DNA of 64,000 bases. Origin: PWXP01 sp040772845 (GTDB lineage Bacteria > Planctomycetota > Planctomycetia > Pirellulales > Thermoguttaceae). The stretch spans positions 434,001 through 498,000 of the forward strand of contig JAXGXG010000001.1 of NCBI GenBank assembly GCA_040772845.1, written 5' to 3'. The notes beneath the pieces are model-generated. The model had not been told where the DNA came from and did no database searches. It saw only the letters and a program-made list of their open reading frames with translations. The position numbers and the translations under genes are program-made. Below, one piece after another: positions 50,648 to 59,163 of this stretch (position 1 is its first letter; each line of letters opens with the position of its first letter).

Positions 50648-52405
50648 ATGAGAAGAATAACCCTACGGTTGACCTGCGTTTGTGTTGCGTTGTACCTGAT
50701 GAGTCAGACTATGGCTTTGGCGGGGCCGCCGCAATGGAACATTCGGAATGTGCCTCGCGAATCGGTTACGGTTATTGCGCATCGCGGCGCCGGGTATCTG
50801 GCGCCGGAGAACACGATGGAGGCGCTCGAACTGACCTGGGGCATGGGCGGTATTCCGGAGGTGGACGTTCGCACGACGAAAGACGGCGTCATCGTGATGT
50901 TCCACGACGGCAATTTCTCGCGAATCCTGCCCCACGCGTCCGAAGCCATGAAGAAGACGCGTCTGGAAGATCTGACCTTTGCCGAAGCGCGAAAGCTCGA
51001 TATCGGCGCGTTTCGCGGCGCTCAGTTTGCCGGTCAGAAGATTGTCAGTCTGGACGAAATTTGCGATGCGCTGCGGCGGGACCGGTGGCGACGTGTCTAT
51101 ATCGATGTGAAGAGTGTGGACTTCGCACGCCTGGCCAAGGCCACCGAAGGGCTTCATGAGCAGATCGTTCTGGCCACGGGCAGCGATGCACAAGCGCAGC
51201 GTTGGATGGAACTGGCGCCGCTTTCCGGAACCTTGCTCTGGATGGGGCTGGGCAGAGCGACGGATGCGGATATCGAGGAGCGTTTCAAGAGACTGCGCCA
51301 GACGAAGTTCCGGGGTGTCACGCATCTCCAAATTCACGTCAGGTTCAACGGCGATGGGACTATCATGCCTTCGGAGGAATGTCTCAGAAGGGCGGGAAAC
51401 GAATTGCGCCAACATGGCATCGAGTTCCAGACAATGCCTTGGGGGGTCGGAAAAAACGGCGACAAGGTGGAGTATTACCATCGGTTGCTCGACCTGGGAA
51501 CGGCTGGCATCTCAACCGATCGCCCCGATATTGCCGTGGAAGCGTTGGACGCCTATTATGCCAATCCGCCGGCCGGCCTCTGGAATGTGCGCGACCACAT
51601 TCCGTTCGAGAAGATCATCGTGCAGGCGCATCGCGGGTACGGGAATGCCGGGCCGGAAGGCTCGCTCGAATCGTTCGAGATGGCCTGGAAACTCAATATG
51701 GCGCCGGAAGCGGACCTGCGCATGACCAAGGACGGGACCATCGTTTCGTTTCATGACGGCGACTTCGCCCGCATCATTCCGGATGCCCCCGACGAATTGA
51801 AGAAGAAGGGAGTCAAAGATCTGACGTTTGAGGAAACTCAGCAGCTCGATATCGGGAAGTTCCGCGGCCCGCAGTTTGCCGGCCAGAGGATCATCAGTCT
51901 GGCCGGGATGCTTGAGGTTCTTGACGCTCATCCGGATCGTTTGCTCTATGTCGATATCAAACAGATCGACTTCGACGTTCTGGCGCGGCAGACGATAGGG
52001 CGCCACCCGCAATTGATTGTCGCGTCGTCGAAATACGACGAACTGAAGGAATGGAAACGGGTCGCTCCGCGATCGAAGACGCTCCATTGGATGGGCGGCA
52101 GCGAAGCATCGCTCGAGAAACGAATCGCCGCCTTGCGCGAAGTCGAGTTCGCCCATATCGACCAGCTTCAGATTCATGTCAGGATTGACGGCAACGGAAT
52201 CATCTCGCCCAGTGAAGACTTCCTGAAGAAGACCGGCGACGAACTCCGCAGATACGGCATTCTCTTCCAGACGCTTTCGTGGACGCAGGGGAACCGCCCG
52301 GAAACCTATCGGCGGCTGCTCGATCTCGGCTGCGCCAGCTTCGCCACCGACTATCCCGAAGAAACGATGAACGCCATCAAAGCCTATTACGACGAGAAAC
52401 CGTAA
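50648..52405 (+). CDS. Secreted tandem glycerophosphodiester phosphodiesterase-like protein
   Basis: 585 residues. A GTG directly precedes the ATG; I use the ATG. Signal peptide RLTCVCVALYLMSQTMALAG. Two GDPD domains in tandem, each with AHRG (VIAHRGAGYLAPENTMEA; VQAHRGYGNAGPEGSLESF), an acidic pair (EVDVRTTKDG; EADLRMTKDG) and FHDG. Both keep the residues expected for metal-dependent cleavage of glycerophosphodiesters, though the second has PEGS for PENT. Each half is unusually long, with a shared TIMPSEE/ISPSED helical segment. Function probably phospholipid headgroup scavenging in the periplasm. Confidence 0.9.
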   Translation: MRRITLRLTCVCVALYLMSQTMALAGPPQWNIRNVPRESVTVIAHRGAGYLAPENTMEALELTWGMGGIPEVDVRTTKDGVIVMFHDGNFSRILPHASEAMKKTRLEDLTFAEARKLDIGAFRGAQFAGQKIVSLDEICDALRRDRWRRVYIDVKSVDFARLAKATEGLHEQIVLATGSDAQAQRWMELAPLSGTLLWMGLGRATDADIEERFKRLRQTKFRGVTHLQIHVRFNGDGTIMPSEECLRRAGNELRQHGIEFQTMPWGVGKNGDKVEYYHRLLDLGTAGISTDRPDIAVEALDAYYANPPAGLWNVRDHIPFEKIIVQAHRGYGNAGPEGSLESFEMAWKLNMAPEADLRMTKDGTIVSFHDGDFARIIPDAPDELKKKGVKDLTFEETQQLDIGKFRGPQFAGQRIISLAGMLEVLDAHPDRLLYVDIKQIDFDVLARQTIGRHPQLIVASSKYDELKEWKRVAPRSKTLHWMGGSEASLEKRIAALREVEFAHIDQLQIHVRIDGNGIISPSEDFLKKTGDELRRYGILFQTLSWTQGNRPETYRRLLDLGCASFATDYPEETMNAIKAYYDEKP

Positions 52406-52552
52406 CGAGGAACGGAACCGTTCACAGGGGACTGCACCCCTCGTATGCAGTGGAGAAAATGGCCTGAGCCGCCGACCTGTGAACGGCTACCCCTTGACTT
52501 TCCATCTCCCCCCCTCCATCCGGCAAAAAACGCAGAAAAAGAAGGAGGTTTT

Positions 52553-54625
52553 ATGCGATATGTATTTCTGACGCTCGTTGGCGTTCTGCTGCCAATGACG
52601 GCGCCATGCGCCGACGTAGTCCTCGACGCCGGCAGGCCGTCCGCCACCCTGGACGTCTCCTCGGACGACGTTGTCAGAGACGGATACACGGTGCAGGTGG
52701 AGGTCAATCTCGACAAGTGCGTGGCGAATGAACCGCTTCTCGAAATTCCAGGTGGACTCTCTTTGGCGATCCGCATGGCGGGCGACCGGAACGCGTCCGA
52801 CCACCGCTGGGACAAGGACAACGGGCGCGAGAACTACTTCTCGTTCTGTCTGCCCGACACGACCTGTCCTGTCCTGGAGGCGATAATTCCCGGCCCGGCG
52901 GGACGCATTGGCGTTCCGCTCGGGGCGCTGAAGAACTCCGGCGGCGACCATAGCGTCGTCTTGCAGTACACCGGCGTGCACTGGACGTTGTGCGTGGACG
53001 GGCGGAATACCGACGAGGACCTCCCCCGCACTCCGGCCGTATGGGAGGACAGTCCCACCATGCGAATCCTCGCGAAACGCGTGGCATCTGTAAGGTTTTC
53101 CTCGCCTGCGAGAAAAGATGCGCTGCCGGAAACGCCCAAGTTCGCGCCGGTCAACAAGCCCATCCAGTTCTTCACGCCAGCCGACCATAACGCGTGGGTC
53201 GGCGACGTTTCCGTGGGCTATTTCAAGGGGCGTTTTCACATCTTTTATCTTTTCGACCGCCGCCACCATGCGTGCAAGGGCGGAAAAGGCGGGCATTTCT
53301 TCGCCCACCTCTCGACCACGAACCTGGTCGATTGGTGCGAACATCCGCACGCGACGCCGATCGAGCATCAGTGGGAGACGCAGGGCACCGGGACGCCTTT
53401 TGTCTACGACGGCAAGCTTTGCCTCTCCTATGGATTGCACACCACGCGCATCGTCCCGGAAGAACTCACGACCGGGCCGGTCCAGGAGGCCGATTTTCGC
53501 AAGACAGGCGTTATGCGCGCGTGGAAGTTCGATGAGATCGACGGCGTGCCGATGGGCGCGACATATTCGGTCAGCCATGACGACGGAATCACCTTCCACC
53601 CCTCGAACACGCTGATCCACACCGCACAGAACCTGGCGATCTATAACAGGGACGACGGGTCGCTCTGCCTGTTCGGGAGCTACGGTTCTGCCTGTGGGCG
53701 GTTCCTCTCCAGGACGCTCGGCGACTGGGTTCCTGTGAAGGAGACACTCCCGGTCAAAGGCGACTGTCCGGCGCATTTCGAGTGGAACGGATACCATTAT
53801 CTTTTCCAGGGCTTTACCGACGCGGCGATGAGCACCACGGACGCGCCGAATAGCTATGTTGACCTTGTTGCGACTGGCAATGATATTTACGACGGCCTTT
53901 CCGTGCCCATGGTCGCGCCCTTCGCCGGCAACCGCCGCATTATGGCCGGCTGGATCGCGCATCCGTGCGGGTGGGGCGGCTGGCTCGCCCTGCGCGAACT
54001 CGTCCAGTATCCCGACGGGATGCTCGGTTCCAAATGGGTCCCCGAATGCACGCCCGACGCGACCAATGTCGACGTGTCGTACGACAAGGTCGTCGATCTG
54101 CCCGAGTCCGGCAACGCAATGTTCATCCTGAAAAACGCTCGGACGGACATCCCGACCCGCTTCCGTTTCTCGAGGGGAGACGCGGATCCACGCGAGTTGG
54201 AACTGTGCGTGAATCCTCTCACCCGCCGCGTGCAGGTGGCAGACGCGGTCAAGGGCGAGCTGGCCTTGGAGATGCCGACTCTCTATGACCGCCGCGTCCG
54301 TCCGAACGACAAGGAATTCCTGGCCCGTTGCGGGAATCCCAACGGGGCAGGTTCATTGGCGATTTGCAACGTGCGCGGCCTCGACAAGCCGTTCGAGATC
54401 CGCGTGATTGCCTGGTATGATCGAAAATCCCGTTGCACGCTTTTCGACGCTGAGATTGCCGGCCAGCGCACCATTCTCTGCCGGCGTTCCGGCGGAAAAT
54501 ACGAGAACGTCCGTGTCGAGGCCCGGAACGTTTCGTCGACCGCAAGGCCGGCGCCATGTTCCGTTTCCTCAGTCCCGACTACTTCCGGCTGGCGCCTTGG
54601 GAAGGCGACGGCCTCCATCCGGTAG
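52553..54625 (+). CDS. GH32/GH43-like beta-propeller glycoside hydrolase with rearranged 3' end
   Basis: 690 codons. The ATG has a perfect AAGGAGG four bases ahead and a signal peptide (MRYVFLTLVGVLLPMTAPCADV). An N-terminal beta-sandwich is followed by a five-bladed propeller resembling GH32 levanase/fructosidases (FHIFYLFDRRHHACKGGK, FFAHLSTTNLVDW, GTGTPFVYDGKL) and a C-terminal beta-sandwich. The usual first acidic motif of GH32 is not obvious. Native sequence ends about VRVEARNV (near 54536); the last ~29 codons are a wrong-frame reading of a Gfo/Idh fragment. The codon usage and upstream signal differ a little from neighbours, hinting at transfer. Enzyme activity may survive, as the truncation is at the very end. 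Confidence 0.75.
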   Translation: MRYVFLTLVGVLLPMTAPCADVVLDAGRPSATLDVSSDDVVRDGYTVQVEVNLDKCVANEPLLEIPGGLSLAIRMAGDRNASDHRWDKDNGRENYFSFCLPDTTCPVLEAIIPGPAGRIGVPLGALKNSGGDHSVVLQYTGVHWTLCVDGRNTDEDLPRTPAVWEDSPTMRILAKRVASVRFSSPARKDALPETPKFAPVNKPIQFFTPADHNAWVGDVSVGYFKGRFHIFYLFDRRHHACKGGKGGHFFAHLSTTNLVDWCEHPHATPIEHQWETQGTGTPFVYDGKLCLSYGLHTTRIVPEELTTGPVQEADFRKTGVMRAWKFDEIDGVPMGATYSVSHDDGITFHPSNTLIHTAQNLAIYNRDDGSLCLFGSYGSACGRFLSRTLGDWVPVKETLPVKGDCPAHFEWNGYHYLFQGFTDAAMSTTDAPNSYVDLVATGNDIYDGLSVPMVAPFAGNRRIMAGWIAHPCGWGGWLALRELVQYPDGMLGSKWVPECTPDATNVDVSYDKVVDLPESGNAMFILKNARTDIPTRFRFSRGDADPRELELCVNPLTRRVQVADAVKGELALEMPTLYDRRVRPNDKEFLARCGNPNGAGSLAICNVRGLDKPFEIRVIAWYDRKSRCTLFDAEIAGQRTILCRRSGGKYENVRVEARNVSSTARPAPCSVSSVPTTSGWRLGKATASIR

Positions 54626-54745
54626 GCTACGGCTTCGACTCGGTCGAGGCAAGCGTCCGAGCGGCGCGGCACATCAACGCCGAAACGGCCGAACTCGATG
54701 AAACCGCCGCGTTGGCCCGTCGGCAGAAACTACTTGCCGACAATC
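54537..54745 (+). pseudogene. Fragment of a Gfo/Idh/MocA oxidoreductase gene
   Basis: In frame +1 (54556 on) it reads MFRFLSPDYFRLAPWEGDG, then HPVGYGFDSVEASVRAAR and NAETAELDETAALARRQKLL, nearly the same as the C-terminal part of the protein at 49182-50447. DNA differs mainly at third codon positions, so it came from a diverged paralogue under selection, not a recent copy. It has no start, and identity ends sharply near 54745. Confidence 0.85.
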
Positions 54746-54860
54746 GCCAAAGCGGCAACGATGTCTTTCCACGCCGGGTAGACTGCAGGCGTCTCCGCAA
54801 GCATTGGAAATCGGGCTTCAAACGCTGCAGCCAGTTTCTCCGTACCCACTTGTCCCAAAA
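54733..54860 (-). pseudogene. Fragment of a PIN-domain (VapC-like) protein
   Basis: The minus frame reads KLAAAFEARFPMLAETPAVYPAWKDIVAAL in part, ending IVGK at the junction with the Gfo/Idh fragment. The pattern FPxLxxTPxVYxxWxxIV...GK is familiar from PIN-domain toxins, where it precedes QVHDARLVA; that continuation is cut off. No start or antitoxin gene is visible. Confidence 0.55.
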
Positions 54861-54978
54861 GCCTCAAGAGCCGAGATGTTACGCCTGCTAAGGCGCTCGT
54901 GATCGTACCAATCAATCATGGTACGCGTACGACCTGCCACGATCAACCCCCAACAAATAGGATTGATGGCAAACCTCT

Positions 54979-54996
54979 AGTCGGCTTCAGCCGACT
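54979..54996. repeat. AGTCGGCT-TC-AGCCGACT palindrome
   Basis: Perfect 8-bp arms, sharing the GGCTGAAGCC core of the dispersed elements at 10567, 13583 and 30546 when read on the minus strand. It lies 3' of queF and could act as a weak terminator. Confidence 0.6.
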
Positions 54997-55059
54997 GGTT
55001 ACTTGCACCAGTTTCAACCGGGAAATGGCGATAACCAGATGACAGCCAAGCTTGCCCCC

Positions 55060-55419
55060 TCACAACGACTTCTCGAATCGGACGGTCACCGTGGTCCGAA
55101 TACCACCGCGGGGGGTGAAGGCGGCTTCGATCGTCATCTGCCGTGGCTCGACCGCGCCGGCCAGATCGTCCAGAATCCGGTTCGTCGCATGCTCGTAGAA
55201 GATGCCTTCGTTGCGAAACTGCTGCAGGTAGAGCTTCAGGCTCTTCAGTTCCAGGCATACCCGATCTGGTACGTACCGGATGGTCAGGGTGCCGAAATCG
55301 GGCTGGCCCGTCTTGGGACAGACAGAGGTAAACTCCGGGGCCACGATCTCGATGGTGTAGTCGCGGCCTGGATATTGGTTCTCAAAGGTCTCCAGAAGAC
55401 TGGAAAACGGTTCGCTCAC
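55060..55419 (-). CDS. queF: NADPH-dependent 7-cyano-7-deazaguanine reductase
   Basis: 119 residues from a GTG with AAGGAG seven bases ahead; short (type I, unimodular) form. The catalytic Cys is in EFTSVCPKTGQPDFGTL, with the Asp in PDFG; the conserved ELKSLKLYLQQFRNEGIFYE segment binds substrate and NADPH. Reduces preQ0 to preQ1 in queuosine synthesis. Divergent from queC across 116 bp, with queE just after queC. Confidence 0.96.
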   Translation of the reverse strand: MSEPFSSLLETFENQYPGRDYTIEIVAPEFTSVCPKTGQPDFGTLTIRYVPDRVCLELKSLKLYLQQFRNEGIFYEHATNRILDDLAGAVEPRQMTIEAAFTPRGGIRTTVTVRFEKSL

Positions 55420-55535
55420 GGGCTGGCTCCTTTCACGGTTTCTCACATTATGGCAAAATGGGGAAGTTTTGCACCGGGGGGCTTCGATAGAGTATCTACC
55501 CACTTTCATCATTCCTGCATCCAGTATTACAACCA

Positions 55536-56219
55536 TTGAAAGCTGTCCTTCTACTTTCGGGTGGGCTCGATTCGACCACGACTGGGGCAATTGCTCGGGC
55601 CGAGGGGTTCGAACTCTATGCGCTGTCGGTCGATTACGGCCAACGACACCGGTTCGAATTGGAAGCGGCTCGGCGCGTGGCCGCGTGGCTCGAGGTTATC
55701 CGGCATGAAACGGTCTCGGTGGATCTGGCCCGGTTTGGCGGTAGCGCCCTGACGGACCGAATTGACGTTCCCAAGGACCGTTCGGACGCCGAGATGGCCG
55801 ACGCCATTCCGATAACCTACGTCCCGGCTCGGAACACGGTGTTTCTGTCTCTGGCCCTGGCCTACGCCGAGGTGGTCGGCGCGGCCGACCTGTTCCTGGG
55901 TGTGAACGCGATCGACTACAGCGGCTACCCCGACTGCCGCCCGGAATACATTCGCGCGTTCGAGACGCTGGCCAATCTGGCCACCAAGGCGAGTACCGAA
56001 GGACGCTTGCACTATCGCATCCACGCGCCGTTGATTCACCTGACCAAGGCCCAGATTATCCTCCGTGGCATGGAGTTGGGCGTCGATTACGGGCTCACCT
56101 GCACCTGCTACGATCCCACCCCACAAGGCCGCCCGTGCGGCCATTGCGATGCCTGCCAACTCCGCCAAAAAGGCTTCACCGAAGTGGGCCTCGTCGATCC
56201 CCTGACAACTGACACCTAG
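55536..56219 (+). CDS. queC: 7-cyano-7-deazaguanine synthase
   Basis: 227 residues with a TTG start. ATP-pyrophosphatase loop LLLSGGLDSTTTGAIA near the start; substrate segment ITYVPARNTVFLSLALAYAE; C-terminal zinc-binding cysteines in CTCYDP, CGHCDACQLR. Converts 7-carboxy-7-deazaguanine to preQ0 with ATP and ammonia. queE follows 9 bp downstream. Confidence 0.97.
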   Translation: MKAVLLLSGGLDSTTTGAIARAEGFELYALSVDYGQRHRFELEAARRVAAWLEVIRHETVSVDLARFGGSALTDRIDVPKDRSDAEMADAIPITYVPARNTVFLSLALAYAEVVGAADLFLGVNAIDYSGYPDCRPEYIRAFETLANLATKASTEGRLHYRIHAPLIHLTKAQIILRGMELGVDYGLTCTCYDPTPQGRPCGHCDACQLRQKGFTEVGLVDPLTTDT

Positions 56220-56228
56220 TAATCGTTC

Positions 56229-56939
56229 ATGCGTATTGCCGAGTTATTTTGTTCTCTTCAGGGCGAAGGCCGGCTTACCGGCGCCGCAAGTGTTTTCGTG
56301 CGCACCAGTGGCTGCAACCTGCGATGCGGCTATTGCGATACGCCGTTTGCGTCCTGGTCTCCGGAAGGTGAAGAGTTGTCGGTCGAAGAGGTGATTCTTC
56401 GCGTGGAGCAGCGTGCGTGCACGGGGAATGATGCAAGGGCAATTGATCACGTTGTCGTCACGGGCGGCGAGCCCATGTTGTATGCCGAACTGATCCCCCT
56501 ATGCCGGCGACTGCGCGAGTTGGGCAAGCATATCACGGTAGAGACGGCCGGGACACTCTATCTGCCCGTTGAATGCGACCTGATGTCCATCAGCCCGAAA
56601 ATGCGCAACTCCACCCCGGCTGCAACGAGCGATCCTCGCTGGACCTGGCGGCATGAAACGGTGCGTCATGCGCCCGATATCGTACGCCGTCTGGTCACGG
56701 AATACGACTATCAAGTGAAATTCGTCATCGACAAGCCGGACGATCTGCCGGAGGTCGAGGCCTATCTGGCCGAGGCGCCCGAAATCGAGCGGGCGAAGGC
56801 AATGCTCATGCCGCAGGGGACCGACCCGGACGGGCTGGCCGAGAAGACCGCCTGGATCAAGCCGTACTGCGACCAGCACGGGCTCGCCTTCTGTCCCCGC
56901 CGGCAGATCGAGTGGTTCGGCTCGCGACGAGGAACGTAA
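56229..56939 (+). CDS. queE: 7-carboxy-7-deazaguanine synthase (radical SAM)
   Basis: 236 residues. Radical-SAM cluster motif in SGCNLRCGYCDTPFASW, with the lead segment FCSLQGEGRLTGAASVFVR and VVTGGEPMLY. Rearranges carboxytetrahydropterin to the deazaguanine ring. Follows queC with no terminator between. The N-terminal and length match the family. Confidence 0.96.
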   Translation: MRIAELFCSLQGEGRLTGAASVFVRTSGCNLRCGYCDTPFASWSPEGEELSVEEVILRVEQRACTGNDARAIDHVVVTGGEPMLYAELIPLCRRLRELGKHITVETAGTLYLPVECDLMSISPKMRNSTPAATSDPRWTWRHETVRHAPDIVRRLVTEYDYQVKFVIDKPDDLPEVEAYLAEAPEIERAKAMLMPQGTDPDGLAEKTAWIKPYCDQHGLAFCPRRQIEWFGSRRGT

Positions 56940-57092
56940 CCTCCGTAATCCCATCGGAAAACGCAAGGGCGCCGGCCTGCAAGGCAGGCTGCGGCACGAA
57001 CCGATCCACCGCCTGCGAAGCGGAGCACCTTGCCCTACCGGCCGGATTCAAAAACAATACACGCCATCCTCAACATCGGCGACCAGAAAACG

Positions 57093-58175
57093 ATGATCAT
57101 TCTTAACAAGACCATACGGTTGTTCCTCGACAGCATCGGCCGGCGAGAAGAATACGAGTTCTACCTCGGAAAATTCCATTCGGAGCATACGGCCTGTTTC
57201 GCCCTTTTGTGTCCCGATCCTGGAAGTATTGAAGAAGGGGCCGGTGTCCTGGCGTTCGATTTGCAGTTCCTGATGCGACTTGAACTGGTGCCCACCCTGC
57301 TATTGTGCAACGGCCAGGCAGAGCGAATGCAGTTACTGCTGGCCGGCGAGCCGATCTTCGTATTCCAAACGCTTGGCGCCGGCGATGCCACCGAGTTCAT
57401 TCGGAAGTCGCGAGCGGCGGAAAAGGTCCCCGTGCTCGTGGCGCAAGATCTGCCCTTGGATGACGCACTGCTGAAGCTCGTTCCCGCCGTGGCCAGGCGT
57501 ATCCATTTCATCCGTGCGGCAGGGGGGCTCAAGAACATTGCAGGCGAGCCCTTGCCCTACGTCTATACGCACAAGGAGAACTTCCAGACGGTCGAGCCGC
57601 TCGAATACGACTTCCCCAGGTTAGCCAAACGCCTGCTCGACGAGCGCCCGGGCATCCATCTCTCGGTAACCTCCCCCATCAACCTGCTGCGCGAAGTCTT
57701 CACGGTAAAGGGGGCCGGTACGGTCTTTCGCCGGGGTGCGGAGATTCTGCGATTCGACGGGCTGGAAGGCGTCGACCGCGCCCGGATCATCGATCTGCTG
57801 GAAACGAGCTTCGGAAAGAAGCTTCGGAGTCGCGCCTGCCTGGATCACGTCACCCAAACGTATCTGGAGAAGGACTATCGCGGGGCCGTGCTGCTTGAAG
57901 AGCATGCCGAGGGGCAGTACCTTTCCAAGTTCGCGGTCGGTCGCGAAGCACGCGGCGAGGGGCTGGCCTTGGAACTATGGCGAGAAGTCTGCCGGCATCA
58001 TGGGGCGCTCTTCTGGCGATCGGCTGCAAGCAACCGATTCAATTCGTGGTACCATCGGCAGGCGGAAGGCCACCATGCCACCGGCAAGTGGCAAATCTTC
58101 TGGCGCGGCGTCCCCGGCGCCGCCATCTCCGGCATCGTCAATTATTGCACCCAACGGGAAGAAGACTTCGTCTAA
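57093..58175 (+). CDS. Acetylglutamate-kinase-like domain fused to NAT (GNAT) domain
   Basis: 360 residues; start chosen at the first ATG, though a TTG at 57030 with GGAG upstream is possible. The N-terminal ~210 residues resemble a degenerate amino-acid-kinase fold (VPTLLLCNGQAERMQLLL) without the usual ATP-binding glycine loops. The C-terminal ~150 residues match the NAT domain of vertebrate-type N-acetylglutamate synthases (DYRGAVLLEEHAEGQYLSKFAV, ALFWRSAASNRFNSWYHRQAEG). It may acetylate glutamate for arginine synthesis; the kinase part is probably structural. Follows queE by 153 bp. Confidence 0.8.
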   Translation: MIILNKTIRLFLDSIGRREEYEFYLGKFHSEHTACFALLCPDPGSIEEGAGVLAFDLQFLMRLELVPTLLLCNGQAERMQLLLAGEPIFVFQTLGAGDATEFIRKSRAAEKVPVLVAQDLPLDDALLKLVPAVARRIHFIRAAGGLKNIAGEPLPYVYTHKENFQTVEPLEYDFPRLAKRLLDERPGIHLSVTSPINLLREVFTVKGAGTVFRRGAEILRFDGLEGVDRARIIDLLETSFGKKLRSRACLDHVTQTYLEKDYRGAVLLEEHAEGQYLSKFAVGREARGEGLALELWREVCRHHGALFWRSAASNRFNSWYHRQAEGHHATGKWQIFWRGVPGAAISGIVNYCTQREEDFV

Positions 58176-58315
58176 CCCGGCCGATGCCTTCTCCCTGCTC
58201 CCGCTTCGGTTGTGCCGAGAATCAGTTGCCAACCGGGCGGATTTTGCTTGCCTGGTTGGGGTGCAGGAACGGGCTTCTTTTACGACTCTCAACGGCATTG
58301 GTTGGTTTCCTCCGT

Positions 58316-58343
58316 TTGACAACCGGGATCATGGTGCTAGAAT
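58316..58343 (+). promoter_or_regulatory. Promoter of the ECF sigma factor gene
   Basis: TTGACA (58316-58321), 16-bp spacer, TAGAAT (58338-58343). Start near 58350 gives a ~45-nt leader to the GTG at 58395. Confidence 0.6.
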
Positions 58344-58394
58344 AGCTTCTCCCGGTTGTGCGGGCCAATTGTTCCCTCTGCGGTGGGGGTTTGC

Positions 58395-59003
58395 GTGGAT
58401 AGCATCAACTTCGGCGAACCGCCCCAAACGGCGTCAACCTCGTCCAGTCTCGTTGTCGCGGCAAAGGCGCAAGAGCCGGAGGCGTGGGACCGGCTCGCGC
58501 GGCTCTACGGACCGATGGTTTACGGCTGGGCTCGTTCATTTTCCTTGCAGCAATCCGATGCCGCCGATGTTGTCCAGGAGGTATTTGCCTCGGTAAAGAC
58601 CGGTCTCGCCCGCTTTGAGCACCGCAAACCGAAGGATCGTTTTCGCGCGTGGCTGTACACGATCACGCGCAATCAGGTGCGTGCTGGCGTCCGTCGCCGA
58701 GACCACAGTCCCCAGGCAGTGGGGGGCACGGCAGCGTATCAGGCAATCCAGCAGATTCCCGACTCGCTGGACGAATACTCCGCCAGCTACTCGCGCGATG
58801 GTGAGGTGGGATTCCTGCATCGAGCAATGGAAATCATCCGGGCAGAGTTTCAGCCACCGGTCTGGTCGGCCTTCTTGGCATTCACCTTGCACGACCGTAC
58901 GGCGGCCGACGTCGGCGACGAGCTGGGGATGTCGGCCGACGCCGTCCGCCAGGCAAAATGCCGCGTCCTCCGCCGGCTCAAAGAATTTCTGGCCGACGAC
59001 TAG
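58395..59003 (+). CDS. ECF-type RNA polymerase sigma factor
   Basis: 202 residues from a GTG with GGTGGGG ahead; an in-frame TTG at 58356 is less likely. Sigma2 region ARLYGPMVYGWARSF and DAADVVQEVFASVKTGL, DRFRAWLYTITRNQVR; sigma4 with DVGDELGMSADAVRQAKCRVL. It belongs to the planctomycete group found beside protein kinases instead of membrane anti-sigma factors. The kinase gene follows 160 bp downstream, so phosphorylation may control it. Confidence 0.93.
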   Translation: MDSINFGEPPQTASTSSSLVVAAKAQEPEAWDRLARLYGPMVYGWARSFSLQQSDAADVVQEVFASVKTGLARFEHRKPKDRFRAWLYTITRNQVRAGVRRRDHSPQAVGGTAAYQAIQQIPDSLDEYSASYSRDGEVGFLHRAMEIIRAEFQPPVWSAFLAFTLHDRTAADVGDELGMSADAVRQAKCRVLRRLKEFLADD

Positions 59004-59163
59004 CCCGGGAACCGTTCAGCGACAAGTGCGCGTAAACGCTTGTTCATAAAGGACTTCCGCAATGCAGGGAGCTTCCGGCACCAATTTCTGTCACACCCCC
59101 GCATTAGTAAGGTAGTGAGGCAACCACGCAGGCTGAAACTTAAAGTCAGGATAGGGTGACAGA

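Noticed and set aside
55420..55535. Possible preQ1 riboswitch between queF and queC
   Set aside because: No preQ1-I-like hairpin with an A-rich tail was recognisable.
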